Part shown: one piece after another, positions 20,380-31,413 of the stretch
How positions within the stretch are numbered: the stretch's first letter is position 1
How the letters are laid out: each line of letters starts with the position of its first letter
Origin: Mesostigma viride
Taxonomy: Eukaryota; Streptophyta; Mesostigmatophyceae; Mesostigmatales; Mesostigmataceae
Direction of reading: 5' to 3'
DNA: 41,082 bases
NCBI GenBank assembly: GCA_009746045.1
Contig: RPFO01000082.1
Span: 1,290,177-1,331,258, forward strand
Made by a program: the position numbers and the translations under genes
Notes under the pieces: generated by a model
Database searches by the model: none
What the model was told of the DNA's origin: nothing
Seen by the model: the letters and a program-made list of their open reading frames with translations, nothing else

Positions 20380-20538
20380 GAGGACCGGCTGGACCTGGAG
20401 GGCCAGCGGGCCTCATGGTCGGCGCGGACCTGGACGTCATATTGGCGTCAGCGCTTGTCGGTGGCGCTGACTCGGGCCATGGCTGACATCATGCTCCGCC
20501 GTACGCGGGCTGATTTTGCGGTGCAGCAGGGCTATTAG
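20380..20538 (+). pseudogene. second LINE ORF2 C-terminal fragment, inverted relative of the first
   Basis: The plus-strand frame DLEGQRASWSARTWTSYW, RQRLSVALTRAMADI ends at the TAG at 20536-20538. It matches the minus-strand fragment (WSARTWSSYWRQRLSLALTR) at most residues, with clear nucleotide divergence, so it is an old inverted pair rather than a fresh duplication. The junction lies near the palindromic GAATATATATATTC at about 20345-20358. Confidence 0.6.
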
Positions 20539-20670
20539 GTTCCTCCCGTTAGGAGTTTCCATTGGTCTTATCGTAGTATAGAGATTTGACATGGCTCTGT
20601 ATAGAGGTTTATAGCTGGGCATTTGCTTTGGTTTGCGTGATTTCACTCTGCTGTAAGTAATTATATTATT

Positions 20671-20741
20671 ATAATATATATTCATTGAGAATCATAAATT
20701 ACGGAGGTGAGATTGGCATGCAACATAAGGAAAACCCCGAA
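20671..20741 (+). repeat. dispersed ~70-bp repeat, copy 2
   Basis: Inverted relative of 2050-2120, with core ATTACGGAGGTGAGAT then GGCATGCAACATAAGG. It follows an AT-rich stretch (ATTATATTATTATAATATA). The neighbour on the right (AAGAAGAAGAACCC) is not shared with copy 1. Confidence 0.8.
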
Positions 20742-21260
20742 AAGAAGAAGAACCCTGAAGACATTATTAGTAATCTGACATGGACATCCAAGGATCACGC
20801 CGGCCTGAATATTTATGTTCTTCATTCCCCGCGGTGTGGATCGAGTGTCCCATGCTGGCTGTAGTTATTTTGTCGGCGTATCTCTTGTAAGCGTTGGCTT
20901 TGTTTATTTCTAAGTGGGTGCCTTTACTCTCATGTACGTAATTATACATGCATATTTTAAATATATATGTAATTGTACCAAACCGCCCCACCGGCCGCGG
21001 GCCGAACACATGTATGCACAGTGCCATGCATAAATGCCAGATCGAATCGATCGGCAATGTACATATCCAGGAACACATAAAAGTATTCTTTTGACAAATA
21101 ATAAATAAAAATGTATAACTGCATTACAACACAGAAGCGAATTCAAACTTTCATCAGGCTGGTGCTGACCCATCAAACGGCCATTGAGTTTCGCATGCAA
21201 AATTGGGGCTGAAAATGGTACTTTGCAGTTTTGCAGGCGCACCTACCTTGCTTGTCCATT
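20742..21260. other. 3' flank of the minus-strand membrane-anchored gene
   Basis: Convergent region between the dispersed repeat and the stop codon at 21261. A TGTAA on the minus strand at 21128-21124 lies about 133 nt after that stop. No other gene is recognised. Confidence 0.45.
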
Positions 21261-23330
21261 CTACTTTATAAATAGCTCATACATGGCCTCGGAGTAGACC
21301 ACCGTGACAAAAATGACCAGCAGTGGAAACCCATAGAGCATCCACTGCTCTCGAGAGATGACCCGCCTGCTTCGCTCCATACACACCCCATTTTGACCAT
21401 GGTACTTGCGCTCCTCCAGAGACCCTGCCCCATCCTGCGAGCCTTGCCTTGCTGTGTGCGGTACGCGGTGCCGTACGCTAGGAATAGGCAGCAGCGGCTG
21501 CTGATCATTCTCATCCTCGTTCCCAGGGGAGTCACGGTCACCCGAGAACGGACTGTCCGGGTCTGATATGTTACACACGTGTTCCTCCGCCAGGCCTGTA
21601 CCGCAATTCGGTGAATGCGAGCCTGAGCGAGGATTCGAGGCAACACCATGGATGCGGCTCTGTGATACTATTGCAGGCACCGGTAGGGACTCGGGTGGCC
21701 AGGTAGCCAAAGTGGACGCATGGTCTCCGGCCACGTGGCCATTCCCTGGGTCCACATGACCGTGACGGGCACCGGCACCTAACGAAGCAGCCGTGCTGCC
21801 GTTTGTGGCATGCACAGCCATGCTGGGAATCTCCCCATCCCGCTGGGCTGTGGATGCCGAGACTGTGGCTGCTAGCAACAGACCCTCCCGGACAGCACCT
21901 TGCTGCTGCTGCAGCGGCGATGGTTTGCTTGGTGTGTGGACCTGGGAGAGTTTGCGCTTGCCATCCGCCCCAAACCGCATCCACTGCTGCACCGCCTGCA
22001 GGGCGGCCTTGAGCGTGCGTGGGTAGCCGTTGGCCTTGAAGCACTGCAGCGCCTCCCAGGCGATGTCAGAGAAACGCAACATCTCACCCTGCAGGGGGGA
22101 AACACAGGTGCATGTTTGTGCGCCTGGCTATGTCAATGGGGAATCCTTAATTAATGGCCATCGGCTGTGGCCATTGATAAGAACAGAAATGTCTAAGCTA
22201 ACAATGGAATGAGGAAGGGGCCTAGCTAGCATCGATTATGCTGCCATGGAAGGTCGAATACACTCACCGACAGGTCAGTCACTGGGTTGGGGAATGGCCC
22301 AGGGAATAACTGCCACCTGACTTTGCCACATTGGTGAGAAAGTGCGCGTCCTCTCCGCATGCAGATGCAATTAATTTTCCGGAACCCGCTGTCTGCCATT
22401 TGCCTCAGTGCATAACTCTCCTATACCACCCGCACCATGGCTTGTGATAACTTATTGAAGTATCAGCCGAACCGGACACCCGGAGTCCTCACAGTCCTCA
22501 TTCTGCACCCGCCCAAGGTCTGCAACAACATCTTTTGGCATTAACTGTGGCATCAAATGGCGCCAGGTTACCATGGACGCCCTCACCGGGCCCCTCATGT
22601 CCACCGCAACCAATGTCTTCCCCATCCCACATCCTCCCACTACCTCAAACACATTTACTTGCGATCCCTCTGAACGGTTGCACTGATTATAGAAAATGGG
22701 GACGTGCCATTGGCAAGTGAATGATCACTGACCACGTTCCTTACAACTTACATGCACGCTGCACGACGCCTTGCAATCAGTAAACAGCCACAACGGCCCA
22801 AGCACCCCCGCCGCCACAAGCGAGCTGGCCAGCCTCCTCCTCTGGTAGCCACCGCCATCCGCACCCCCCCCCTCTCCTGAGGCAGGCGCAGCGATGCACA
22901 CAACCACTGCCAACGCCGCATGCATCTGCAGGCAAGGGTGGTCCGCCTCACACAGGAGCGACGTTACGGCACGCAGAAGCCAACTGCCCACGTTCCAACC
23001 ACGCACGCTCGCCACCCCGACCGCCGCACAGAGACTCTCCTCCAGCCTCAAATCTAACGCCTCGATCTCAGGGCACGCACTGAAGCCACCTGCCGATGCC
23101 CGCCAGGGTCCTTGAGCCACCAGTGGTGTGTCGAGCGCCAGAACAATGTCCCGGTGGCATGTAGGCACCGCCTCCACCAGCACCTCGAGTGCAGCGAGCC
23201 TCAGCTCAGGCACATGGGGGTGCGCCAGTGCGGCACAGAGCACGCGCAGCAGGCCCCGCTGGCACAGCCGCGCCATCAGGCGGGGGAAGCTGACCCAGTG
23301 GCTGATGAGGTCGAGCAGCATCAGCCGCAC
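21261..23330 (-). CDS. C-terminal exons of an unrecognised helix-rich, tail-anchored protein
   Basis: Two exons fit: 23330-22752 (193 codons; acceptor CTTGTGGCAG, donor GTAAGT) and 22088-21261 (275 codons plus stop; acceptor TTCCCCCCTGCAG), both in phase 0, with a 663-bp intron. The first encodes Leu/Ala-rich amphipathic helices (VRLMLLDLISHWVSFPRLMA, ELRLAALEVLVEAVP, LQMHAALAVVVCIA) of the ARM/HEAT-like kind. The second starts GEMLRFSDIAWEALQCF, runs through a Ser/Gly/His/Gln-rich, probably disordered stretch, and ends with a basic segment and a hydrophobic span (LYGFPLLVIFVTVVY) ten residues from the C-terminus, typical of a tail anchor. I do not recognise the family. Upstream exons are likely at 25821-26500 and possibly near 24430-24560. 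Confidence 0.6.
22452..22652 (-). other. short open frame with a Walker A-like motif
   Basis: A 66-codon frame inside the intron at 22751-22089 begins MFEVVGGCGMGKTLVAVD. GGCGMGKT fits the P-loop pattern GxxxxGKT and sits after a hydrophobic strand as it should. No Walker B motif follows. It could be a relic of an inserted NTPase-bearing element or a chance match. Confidence 0.3.
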
Positions 23331-23392
23331 CTGCCACAAGGATGGCCAGGGGAGGCCAGCATCACAGGTGGAGGCACACAACCACAGTATAA

Positions 23393-24290
23393 AGCCACAA
23401 GAGAGGACCACAAGAGAGGGCCACAAGAGAGGGCCACAAGAGAGGGCCACAAGAGAGGGCCACAAGAGAGGGCCACAAGAGAGGGCCACAAGAGAGGGCC
23501 ACAAGAGAGGGCCACAAGAGAGGGCCACAAGAGAGGGCCACAAGAGAGGGCCACAAGAGAGGGCCACAGGAGAGGGCCACAAGAGAGGGCCACAAGAGAG
23601 GGCCACAAGAGAGGGCCACAAGAGAGGGCCACAAGAGAGGACCACAAGAGAGGGCCACAGGAGAGGGCCACAAGAGAGGGCCACAAGAGAGGGCCACAAG
23701 AGAGGGCCACAAGAGAGGGCCACAGGAGAGGGCCACAAGAGAGGGCCACAGGAGAGGGCCACAGGAGAGGACCACAAGAGAGGGCCACAGGAGAGGGCCA
23801 CAAGAGAGGGCCACAAGAGAGGGCCACAAGAGAGGGCCACAAGAGAGGGCCACAAGAGAGGGCCACAAGAGAGGGCCACAAGAGAGGGCCACAAGAGAGG
23901 GCCACAAGAGAGGGCCACAAGAGAGGGCCACAAGAGAGGGCCACAAGAGAGGGCCACAAGAGAGGGCCACAAGAGAGGGCCACAAGAGAGGGCCACAGGA
24001 GAGGGCCACAAGAGAGGGCCACAAGAGAGGGCCACAAGAGAGGGCCACAAGAGAGGGCCACAAGAGAGGGCCACAAGAGAGGGCCACAAGAGAGGGCCAC
24101 AAGAGAGGGCCACAAGAGAGGGCCACAAGAGAGGGCCACAAGAGAGGGCCACAAGAGAGGGCCACAAGAGAGGGCCACAAGAGAGGGCCACAAGAGAGGG
24201 CCACAAGAGAGGGCCACAAGAGAGGGCCACAAGAGAGGGCCACAAGAGAGGGCCACAAGAGAGGACCACAAGAGATAGCCACAAGAGAGA
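23393..24290. repeat. 13-bp minisatellite, about 68 copies
   Basis: Unit CCACAAGAGAGGG with variants CCACAGGAGAGGG and CCACAAGAGAGGA. Because 13 is not a multiple of 3 and no register makes a stop, several frames on both strands stay open and encode 13-residue repeats (GPLLWPSLVALSC; ATREGHKRGPQER). It lies 5' of the 23330 exon acceptor on the minus strand, so it is intronic. The 300-600-codon frames through it are shadows. Confidence 0.97.
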
Positions 24291-24429
24291 GGGACAAGAG
24301 ATAGCCACAAGAGAGGGCCACAGGAGAGAGGCACACGTCAAAACAACAGGAGGGAGAGTCCCACCAGTGATGGGGACGCAGCGTTGCCCGGACAAGCACA
24401 TCTGGTGCCACGTGTCATTGCACACATAA

Positions 24430-24560
24430 ACCGCCGTGACTGTGCACATGAGCTCACGGGCATGAGACCGTGCTTGAGTGTCTTCCGAGTCCCAGCCGAT
24501 GCATACTCGCAAAGAAATTGACAAGGCATCATGACCCCGCTTGCATAACCTCGAAAATGC
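24430..24560 (-). other. possible internal exon of the tail-anchored gene
   Basis: The minus-strand frame DALSISLRVCIGWDSEDTQA followed by RSHARELMCTVTAVY reads like a helix and partly echoes DALSLILTVAQYGSTQ of the upstream exon. I could not find splice sites that join it in phase to both neighbours, so it is tentative. Confidence 0.3.
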
Positions 24561-24821
24561 AAAACGGCCAGAAGCCCTACCGGGCTCCTGACAGGACACA
24601 GGAGCCCATCACCAAACTTCCGAATAACCCATGTGATTGACCCATCAAGGAAGAGAGACTGTATGGGACACTCCGCGCCATGATGCTGGTGTGAGCAACG
24701 CCACCTGTCAACGAGCGGTGGGTCGACAGTGCGCCCAACCGGAAAGCACTGGCAAGGTAACCACTTGCCTTCTTCACGAATCCGGCGTGGATACGTGCGC
24801 TTAAGCTTCACCACCCATGGG

Positions 24822-25320
24822 ACATGGACGAGGATAACAAACGAGCCAATCTTATAACAATGATCAACATCATAACAATCTTATAACAACATGGACGAGG
24901 ATAACAAACGAACCAATCTTATAACAATGATCAACATCATAACAATCTTATAACAACATGGACGAGGATAACAAACGAGCCAATCTTATAACAATGATCA
25001 ACATCATAACAATCTTATAACAACATGGACGAGGATAACAAACGAACCAATCTTATAACAATGATCAACATCATAACAATCTTATAACAACATGGACGAG
25101 GATAACAAACGAACCAATCTTATAACAATGATCAACATCATAACAATCTTATAACAACATGGACGAGGATAACAAACGAACCAATCTTATAACAATGATC
25201 AACATCATAACAATCTTATAACAACATGGACGAGGATAACAAACGAGCCAATCTTATAACAATGATCAACATCATAACAATCTTATAACAACATGGACGA
25301 GGATAACAAACGAACCAATC
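24822..25320. repeat. 67-bp minisatellite, ~7.5 copies
   Basis: ATGGACGAGGATAACAAACG starts at 24824, 24891, 24958, 25025, 25092, 25159, 25226 and 25293. The copies differ mainly at one site (GAGCC or GAACC), in the order G, A, G, A, A, A, G, A. Each unit contains internal TAACAA subrepeats. It is probably in an intron of the minus-strand gene. Confidence 0.97.
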
Positions 25321-25820
25321 TGTGCCATCTCATTTTTAGCTTCCTCTTGCACCGATTGCTGTCAAACAACCAGCTAGCCAGGCACCAGTACAACGCATGC
25401 CGGCAGGTACCAGTACCATTACTTGACTCCACTCAGGCACACACGTGGCAGCAGCATGAAGCAGGCAGCACTGCGTGAGACGAGCGCGGGCCCTGGTCCA
25501 ACGTGATGTTTACAGAAAACGCCAAGGCAGTGCTCGGGCAGCGAGCCGAGGAGTTACATGCTCGTGATTATGATTCAGGTCACTCTCGTCCGACTCGTCT
25601 GTCCCTGGCCACCCAGCCCGTCGCCCGACCTATCTGATGAGCCACCCTGTCTGACAGCACTAGCCACAAAATGCACCTGCTCTCTGCTTTACCCACTTCA
25701 TCCGTTCAGCATATTCACAATGGCAGGCTCTCTAACCTGCTTCGACAAAACTTGAGCGTTTCTTCAACAGATGCGTCCCATGCACCAGCTTACAGCCGTG
25801 GCTTGTGCACCGCAACTAAC
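25321..25820. other. likely intron of the minus-strand gene
   Basis: Lies 3' of the donor CAG|GTTAGT at 25820 on the minus strand. No exon with family resemblance was seen, but a short one cannot be excluded. Confidence 0.4.
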
Positions 25821-26500
25821 CTGGGTGCTGCCGTACTGAGCAACCGTCAAGATCAATGACAGGGCATCATCATCCGAATAGACCAGCCAGGCCGATGACG
25901 CTTCCCGCAGCGCCTTGCACACCATGGAGACCGCGTATGCATCTTCCTCGTGCGACCAGGTCGAGCTCTGGGTGGCCCCGAGCGTGATCAGGCGCCCCTT
26001 GAGACTTTCCAGCTGACTGCAGGCGTCCCTGAGCCATTCCTTCTTTTCTTCCAGGTTGCTGTCAGGATCTGGGCATAGCCAAGGCGCGTTGATTCGGTCC
26101 TTGCCGCTCGCCGGAGTGTCTCCCTGGTTCAAAGCCTGAAGCCGAAATAAACGATAAACAGCAAATGGACGCAGGGATGAAGAGGCCATGCAAACTTTGA
26201 CAATAATTCAGTGTTTGCCTTTAAAGCATGCATCGGAAGATAGGTTTAAGGAGATAGGTGCACGGCTTTAGGGCTTTGGCGAGATACTCGCCAAAGGATG
26301 ACGGTTGAAGTCGTGGAGGCCGATGGAGTTTGTTTGAAAATCCAAGGATATTGCCTACCTCGTCCCTCTCAAAGCAGTGGTCACTTTCATGGGCGACGTT
26401 TTGTGCCTTTGCGACCGCTTGCAGCAGAGAGCGCTTATCGAATACCCGGGTCATGCAAGCCAAATTGTCATAAAATTCCCCCCAAGGTCCTAATACTAAT
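25821..26500 (-). CDS. two exons of an unrecognised helical protein, probably 5' part of the 21261 gene
   Basis: Exon 26500-26359 (acceptor GCCAGCAG, donor GTAGGC) and exon 26135-25821 (acceptor TTTCGGCTTCAG, donor GTTAGT) join in phase 0. The first encodes GPWGEFYDNLACMTRVFDKR and SLLQAVAKAQNVAHESD; the second has LEEKKEWLRDACSQLESLKG, ASSAWLVYSDDDALSLILTV. These are amphipathic helices without a motif I can name. Same strand, same phase and a similar DALS-L segment downstream suggest that these exons and those at 21261-23330 are one long ARM/HEAT-like protein. The true start lies upstream and was not found. Confidence 0.45.
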
Positions 26501-26569
26501 CTGCTGGCTACGGCACCTCTCCGCAGTACACAGGGAGGATTTGCGAGGTCAACTGAGACAAGAGGCACG

Positions 26570-27030
26570 ACCTAGGTCGCGGCCAGCGAGCAAACATTGT
26601 TGGCGCCTGCAGTGCCTACCAAGGACCGGGGCGCCGGCAGGAAACCAATGGTAGAAACGCTTTTACTAGGAATTGGAAATTAACATAGGGTTGCTATCAC
26701 GCTACGATGGGATTTTTGTCATGTTTGAGATGTTGATCGCCTCAACAGGGTGAATTAGCAAGTCACTTTCACCGTGGAACAAGTCGCCACGTGCCCGATG
26801 GTGCCAGTCCAGTCAGTTTATTCCCACGCCGCTATTATTACCAGGCTGTGTTAAAAGTTGGGCAGTTTCCACGTGCACGCAGGTACAGTTTCCCGCCAGA
26901 ATCTACCCAACGACCCTGTTGCCTTGCATTAATTGTTACGTGCAAGTTGCAACACGCCAAGTCGCCAACACGAGGTATGTAGTATGTACAGTACGTACCG
27001 ATTCTCTGCTGCCCATGTGCGGCGTGGGAC
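26570..27030. other. no gene recognised; pair of inverted CCCACGCCGC modules
   Basis: TTTATTCCCACGCCGC at about 26817-26832 and its inverted relative at 27013-27034 (minus: GTGTCCCACGCCGC) enclose about 190 bp. The right one directly abuts the (CAA)n array. Confidence 0.5.
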
Positions 27031-28616
<1,586 letters not shown>

Positions 28617-28703
28617 GAGGTCATGTAGCACATATTCCATGATGGATGGGGTGGAGGAAGCCGCGTGATCGAACTATCCTAACTCTAAGCTATCTAGAAA
28701 ACC

Positions 28704-29144
28704 CTAACTACGCAACTCATAAAAACGCCTCCTCCGCTTGGGGGGAGGTGGCTTGCCCACAGGGTCGGGCGTGTGCGCCTTGACAATCTTCTTCCACCGC
28801 GTCCTGTCCTGCATGGCAGTCCAAAGACGGGAGAGAGAGTGGATGCGGTGCTCAAACTGGGCTGGGACCACTAGGTCGTCCAGCAACATCTGAACGTAGT
28901 TCGTGACAGGTTTCCCTACCCTTTTGGGAATGTCCTCGGGGCCAGGCCAGGTCAGAATGTGCCGCCCTGGCTGGCCAAGCCGCTGGGGGCCGGCCAGACC
29001 AAGGGTGGTGTCGACCTGGCTGGTGCGGGCAAGGTGTCCTACAAATGCTATCCTACGCTGCCTAATCTCGTCCGAAACACGAGGCATGCCATGATACAAA
29101 GACTCTGATGACGGGCGCTCGGCGAAAAGTATATGTATGTTCAC
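28704..29144 (-). pseudogene. 3' end of a 5'-truncated LINE (reverse transcriptase C-terminal region)
   Basis: A 146-codon frame with PRVSDEIRQRRIAFVGHLAR, then about 90 residues and SLSRLWTAMQDRTRWKKIV, ending in a basic KRRRRFYELRS tail. The 'I-RR--W/F-GH--R' block just beyond the polymerase domain is typical of LINE ORF2 C-termini. The catalytic YxDD region is absent, so this is a 5'-truncated copy. Downstream are ~85 bp of 3' sequence and then (TTG)n, a plausible microsatellite tail. At the 5' edge a 20-bp segment is repeated with a 27-bp period (29123-29172), as often happens at LINE 5' junctions. Confidence 0.7.
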
Positions 29145-29172
29145 TATTCTGAAAAGTATATGTATGTTCAGT

Positions 29173-29956
29173 AGAGTTATGAGTTATGGCAACCTTTCTA
29201 ACAGTAAACGCAGCGCAGCCCTCCCCCAAGATGACCTTGGAGTCCTCTCAGGAGGCCTCCCAGTGTACAGTCTCCTGTAGTTGAAGATTTGTACTGTCGG
29301 TACTGTACTGAATATGCAGGGTGGCGCTAGCAAGGTGCATGGTCCGGAAATCAAGGGAAATCAAGGGAGGTAATTCAAGTCAAGGAAATCAAAGGGAAGC
29401 GAAAACTCTCCATCAAGTTCATGTCAATGTTTTAGAAGTTGTACCGGTAACGCTGTACCTTTTATCGTGACTTTTTTTCCGGGTATAAATGCCAGGGGTA
29501 TTTTTATTAACAAATGGGAATATCCTTAGGTGAAGGGGTACCTTTCGTGACTCTTTCAGCATCATCCAGTGACACAAGCTACACCTGCTTCACTCCAGAC
29601 TAGTAGGTCTCTTGTGAGTGGTGTCCCGTCACCGTGACTTGGACGGTAACGGGTCGGGGCAGGGGTCGGGGTCATCATGAATTCCGCCACAACGACTCAG
29701 GTCCACTGGCTTCCTTGGTCAAATAACGCGCCCTATTAGCCTTTAACCTGTCACCTCCACACGTGTGTGTGCCCAAGGATTCGTTGATACTCATTTGGAC
29801 CCTCTCACCTCTTTGGTCCATAATTGGCTAATAAAAATTTATACCCATTTCCCCGAAAATTCCGCCACAACGGAAATTGTTTTGGCGGGCCCGCCATTAG
29901 AGTACGTAAGTAAGGCTGCCAGTAACTAACGCAGTTGAGCGCAGCAGTGCCTACAG
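29173..29956. other. intergenic, small inverted and direct repeats only
   Basis: Includes a near-perfect 11-bp stem CCCGTCACCGT / ACGGTAACGGG at 29626-29651 and a 15-bp direct repeat AATTCCGCCACAACG at 29680 and 29858. No coding or RNA gene recognised. Confidence 0.5.
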
Positions 29957-29958
29957 TA

Positions 29959-30937
29959 CAGTCATTCCCGCGTTAAGTTGCGATCGCCCCCTAAAATTTG
30001 GCGCCGCAACTTAACACGGGAACGCAACTTAACGGTAGAATTAGGCTAGCAGCCCACCACCTCCTCCTCTGACAGACTTCTATACGGCATTCGACAGCTC
30101 TCGTCAAGCCCGATCCATCTGCAGCGTCAAAGCCAGCCAAAGTCCATTTTCCAGGCCAGATATTTTGGACACAGGCGGGCTGCAAAACACGCCTCCACGC
30201 AGTGCCTGCGTTTTATACCACAAATGTGTGTTTTAACCCTCTGACTTCGGCTCTCTTTATGGCGGGTTACTTAATTGCCAGCCGGCTTCACGTGTGACGG
30301 TGACAAAACATGGGAACAGTCGTGAGGGAAGCTTCACTTACTGTCAATGGCCTGCATGTAAACAATAATCATGATGATAACAGCATGGAGGCCACAAGCA
30401 GCGAGACTGCCTGTGGCCTCAACGACCTTGTCTTTGCCCTTCTGTGGTGCATTCCGGCGGCATGATGGTGGTAATTTCCGGCAAGATCTCTCAATTACAG
30501 GCCCTGCATGGTCGTGGCCATTCTTATGTTCCCCTCCCACTGAGGACTTATGCTCACGTGACACCGGCCGGCAGTCACGTGTCTATTAATTAATTAATGG
30601 TCGTCATGGATTCTTATGTACGGCCGCAGCCCGCAGGCTGCAAAACTGAGTTGTTAAGGTTGCATTCGCGCTTTTCACCTAAGCCAGCAGGCGGGGAAAT
30701 TTGCGCGCCAGTGGGGCTTGCGTATTTTGCTGCCTAAAATCACGTAGCGGGTCCGGACTTGGCAAAAAATGGCCTCCTGCGCGGCCAAAAATGGCCTAAC
30801 ACCTACAAATTGAGTCATTACCGCGTTAAGTTGCGATGGCCTCCATGCTTAAGTTGCGGTCGCCCCCCAAAACTCGGCGACGCAACTTAACACGGGAACG
30901 CAACCTTAGGAAACGCAACTTCACGCGGGAATGACTG
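29959..30937. mobile_element. 979-bp TA-flanked DNA transposon, pogo/Tc1-mariner-like, non-autonomous
   Basis: 24-bp terminal inverted repeats beginning CAGTCATTCCCGCG and ending GCGGGAATGACTG, one mismatch between ends, each flanked by TA (29957-29958, 30938-30939). CAGT ends plus TA duplication are hallmarks of the pogo/Tigger branch of Tc1/mariner. Each end also folds on itself: GTTAAGTTGCG pairs with CGCAACTTAAC about 30 bp further in. A second copy of the left terminus (from ATTACCGCGTTAAGTTGCG) is embedded at 30814-30905. No transposase or DDE domain is visible. Confidence 0.88.
30587..30599. repeat. (TTAA)n run inside the pogo-like element
   Basis: ATTAATTAATTAAT after GCAGTCACGTGTCT, loosely like the tails at 17.4-17.7 kb. 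Confidence 0.5.
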
Positions 30938-30939
30938 TA

Positions 30940-31413
30940 CCGGTAACGTTGTTGTAAACACACGTACCAGGCCCAGGCCGCGAGTCTTGGGGCCGCGGGG
31001 GGTTCTGCTCCGACTGCTCGAGCGTCGACACACGAGGAGTCGAGAAGAACCGCGAACGGGATGCACAATAATTATAGCAACTTCAATTTAACGGCACTTC
31101 AGGAGATCAGCCCCGGCCGTGACGTCATTGCTTATCCTTATCCTCAAACGCGCTCTGTAACGCCAATTCACTAGCTCATCAGCGTACGTGCTTGATGGCG
31201 TCAACGCAATCATTTTCCCGCTGTGAGAACTAACCTGGAACGTTAGATGGAGCCGACAGCTGGCTGCTGCGATGCTTTGCCGTCGATCTGAGCGCGTACA
31301 GAACCGTGCAGCGGTGATGTAGGCAAAGCGGTACCCACCCAGAACCTTTTTAACGGACCGAGAATGAGAAAACGAAGCCAAACTCTCTCCTCGATTCGGT
31401 TGAGTCCGCTGGG
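30940..31413. promoter_or_regulatory. putative upstream region of the JmjN/JmjC gene
   Basis: Lies between the transposon and the first tentative exon. I see no TATA box or clear motif. The minus-strand frame 31088-31381 is unrecognised. The transposon sits about 480 bp upstream of the proposed start. Confidence 0.3.

Noticed and set aside
22725-24599. One 624-codon minus-strand protein with GPLLWPSLVALSC repeats
   Set aside because: The repeat is a 13-bp minisatellite. A good acceptor at 23331 starts the real exon after it.
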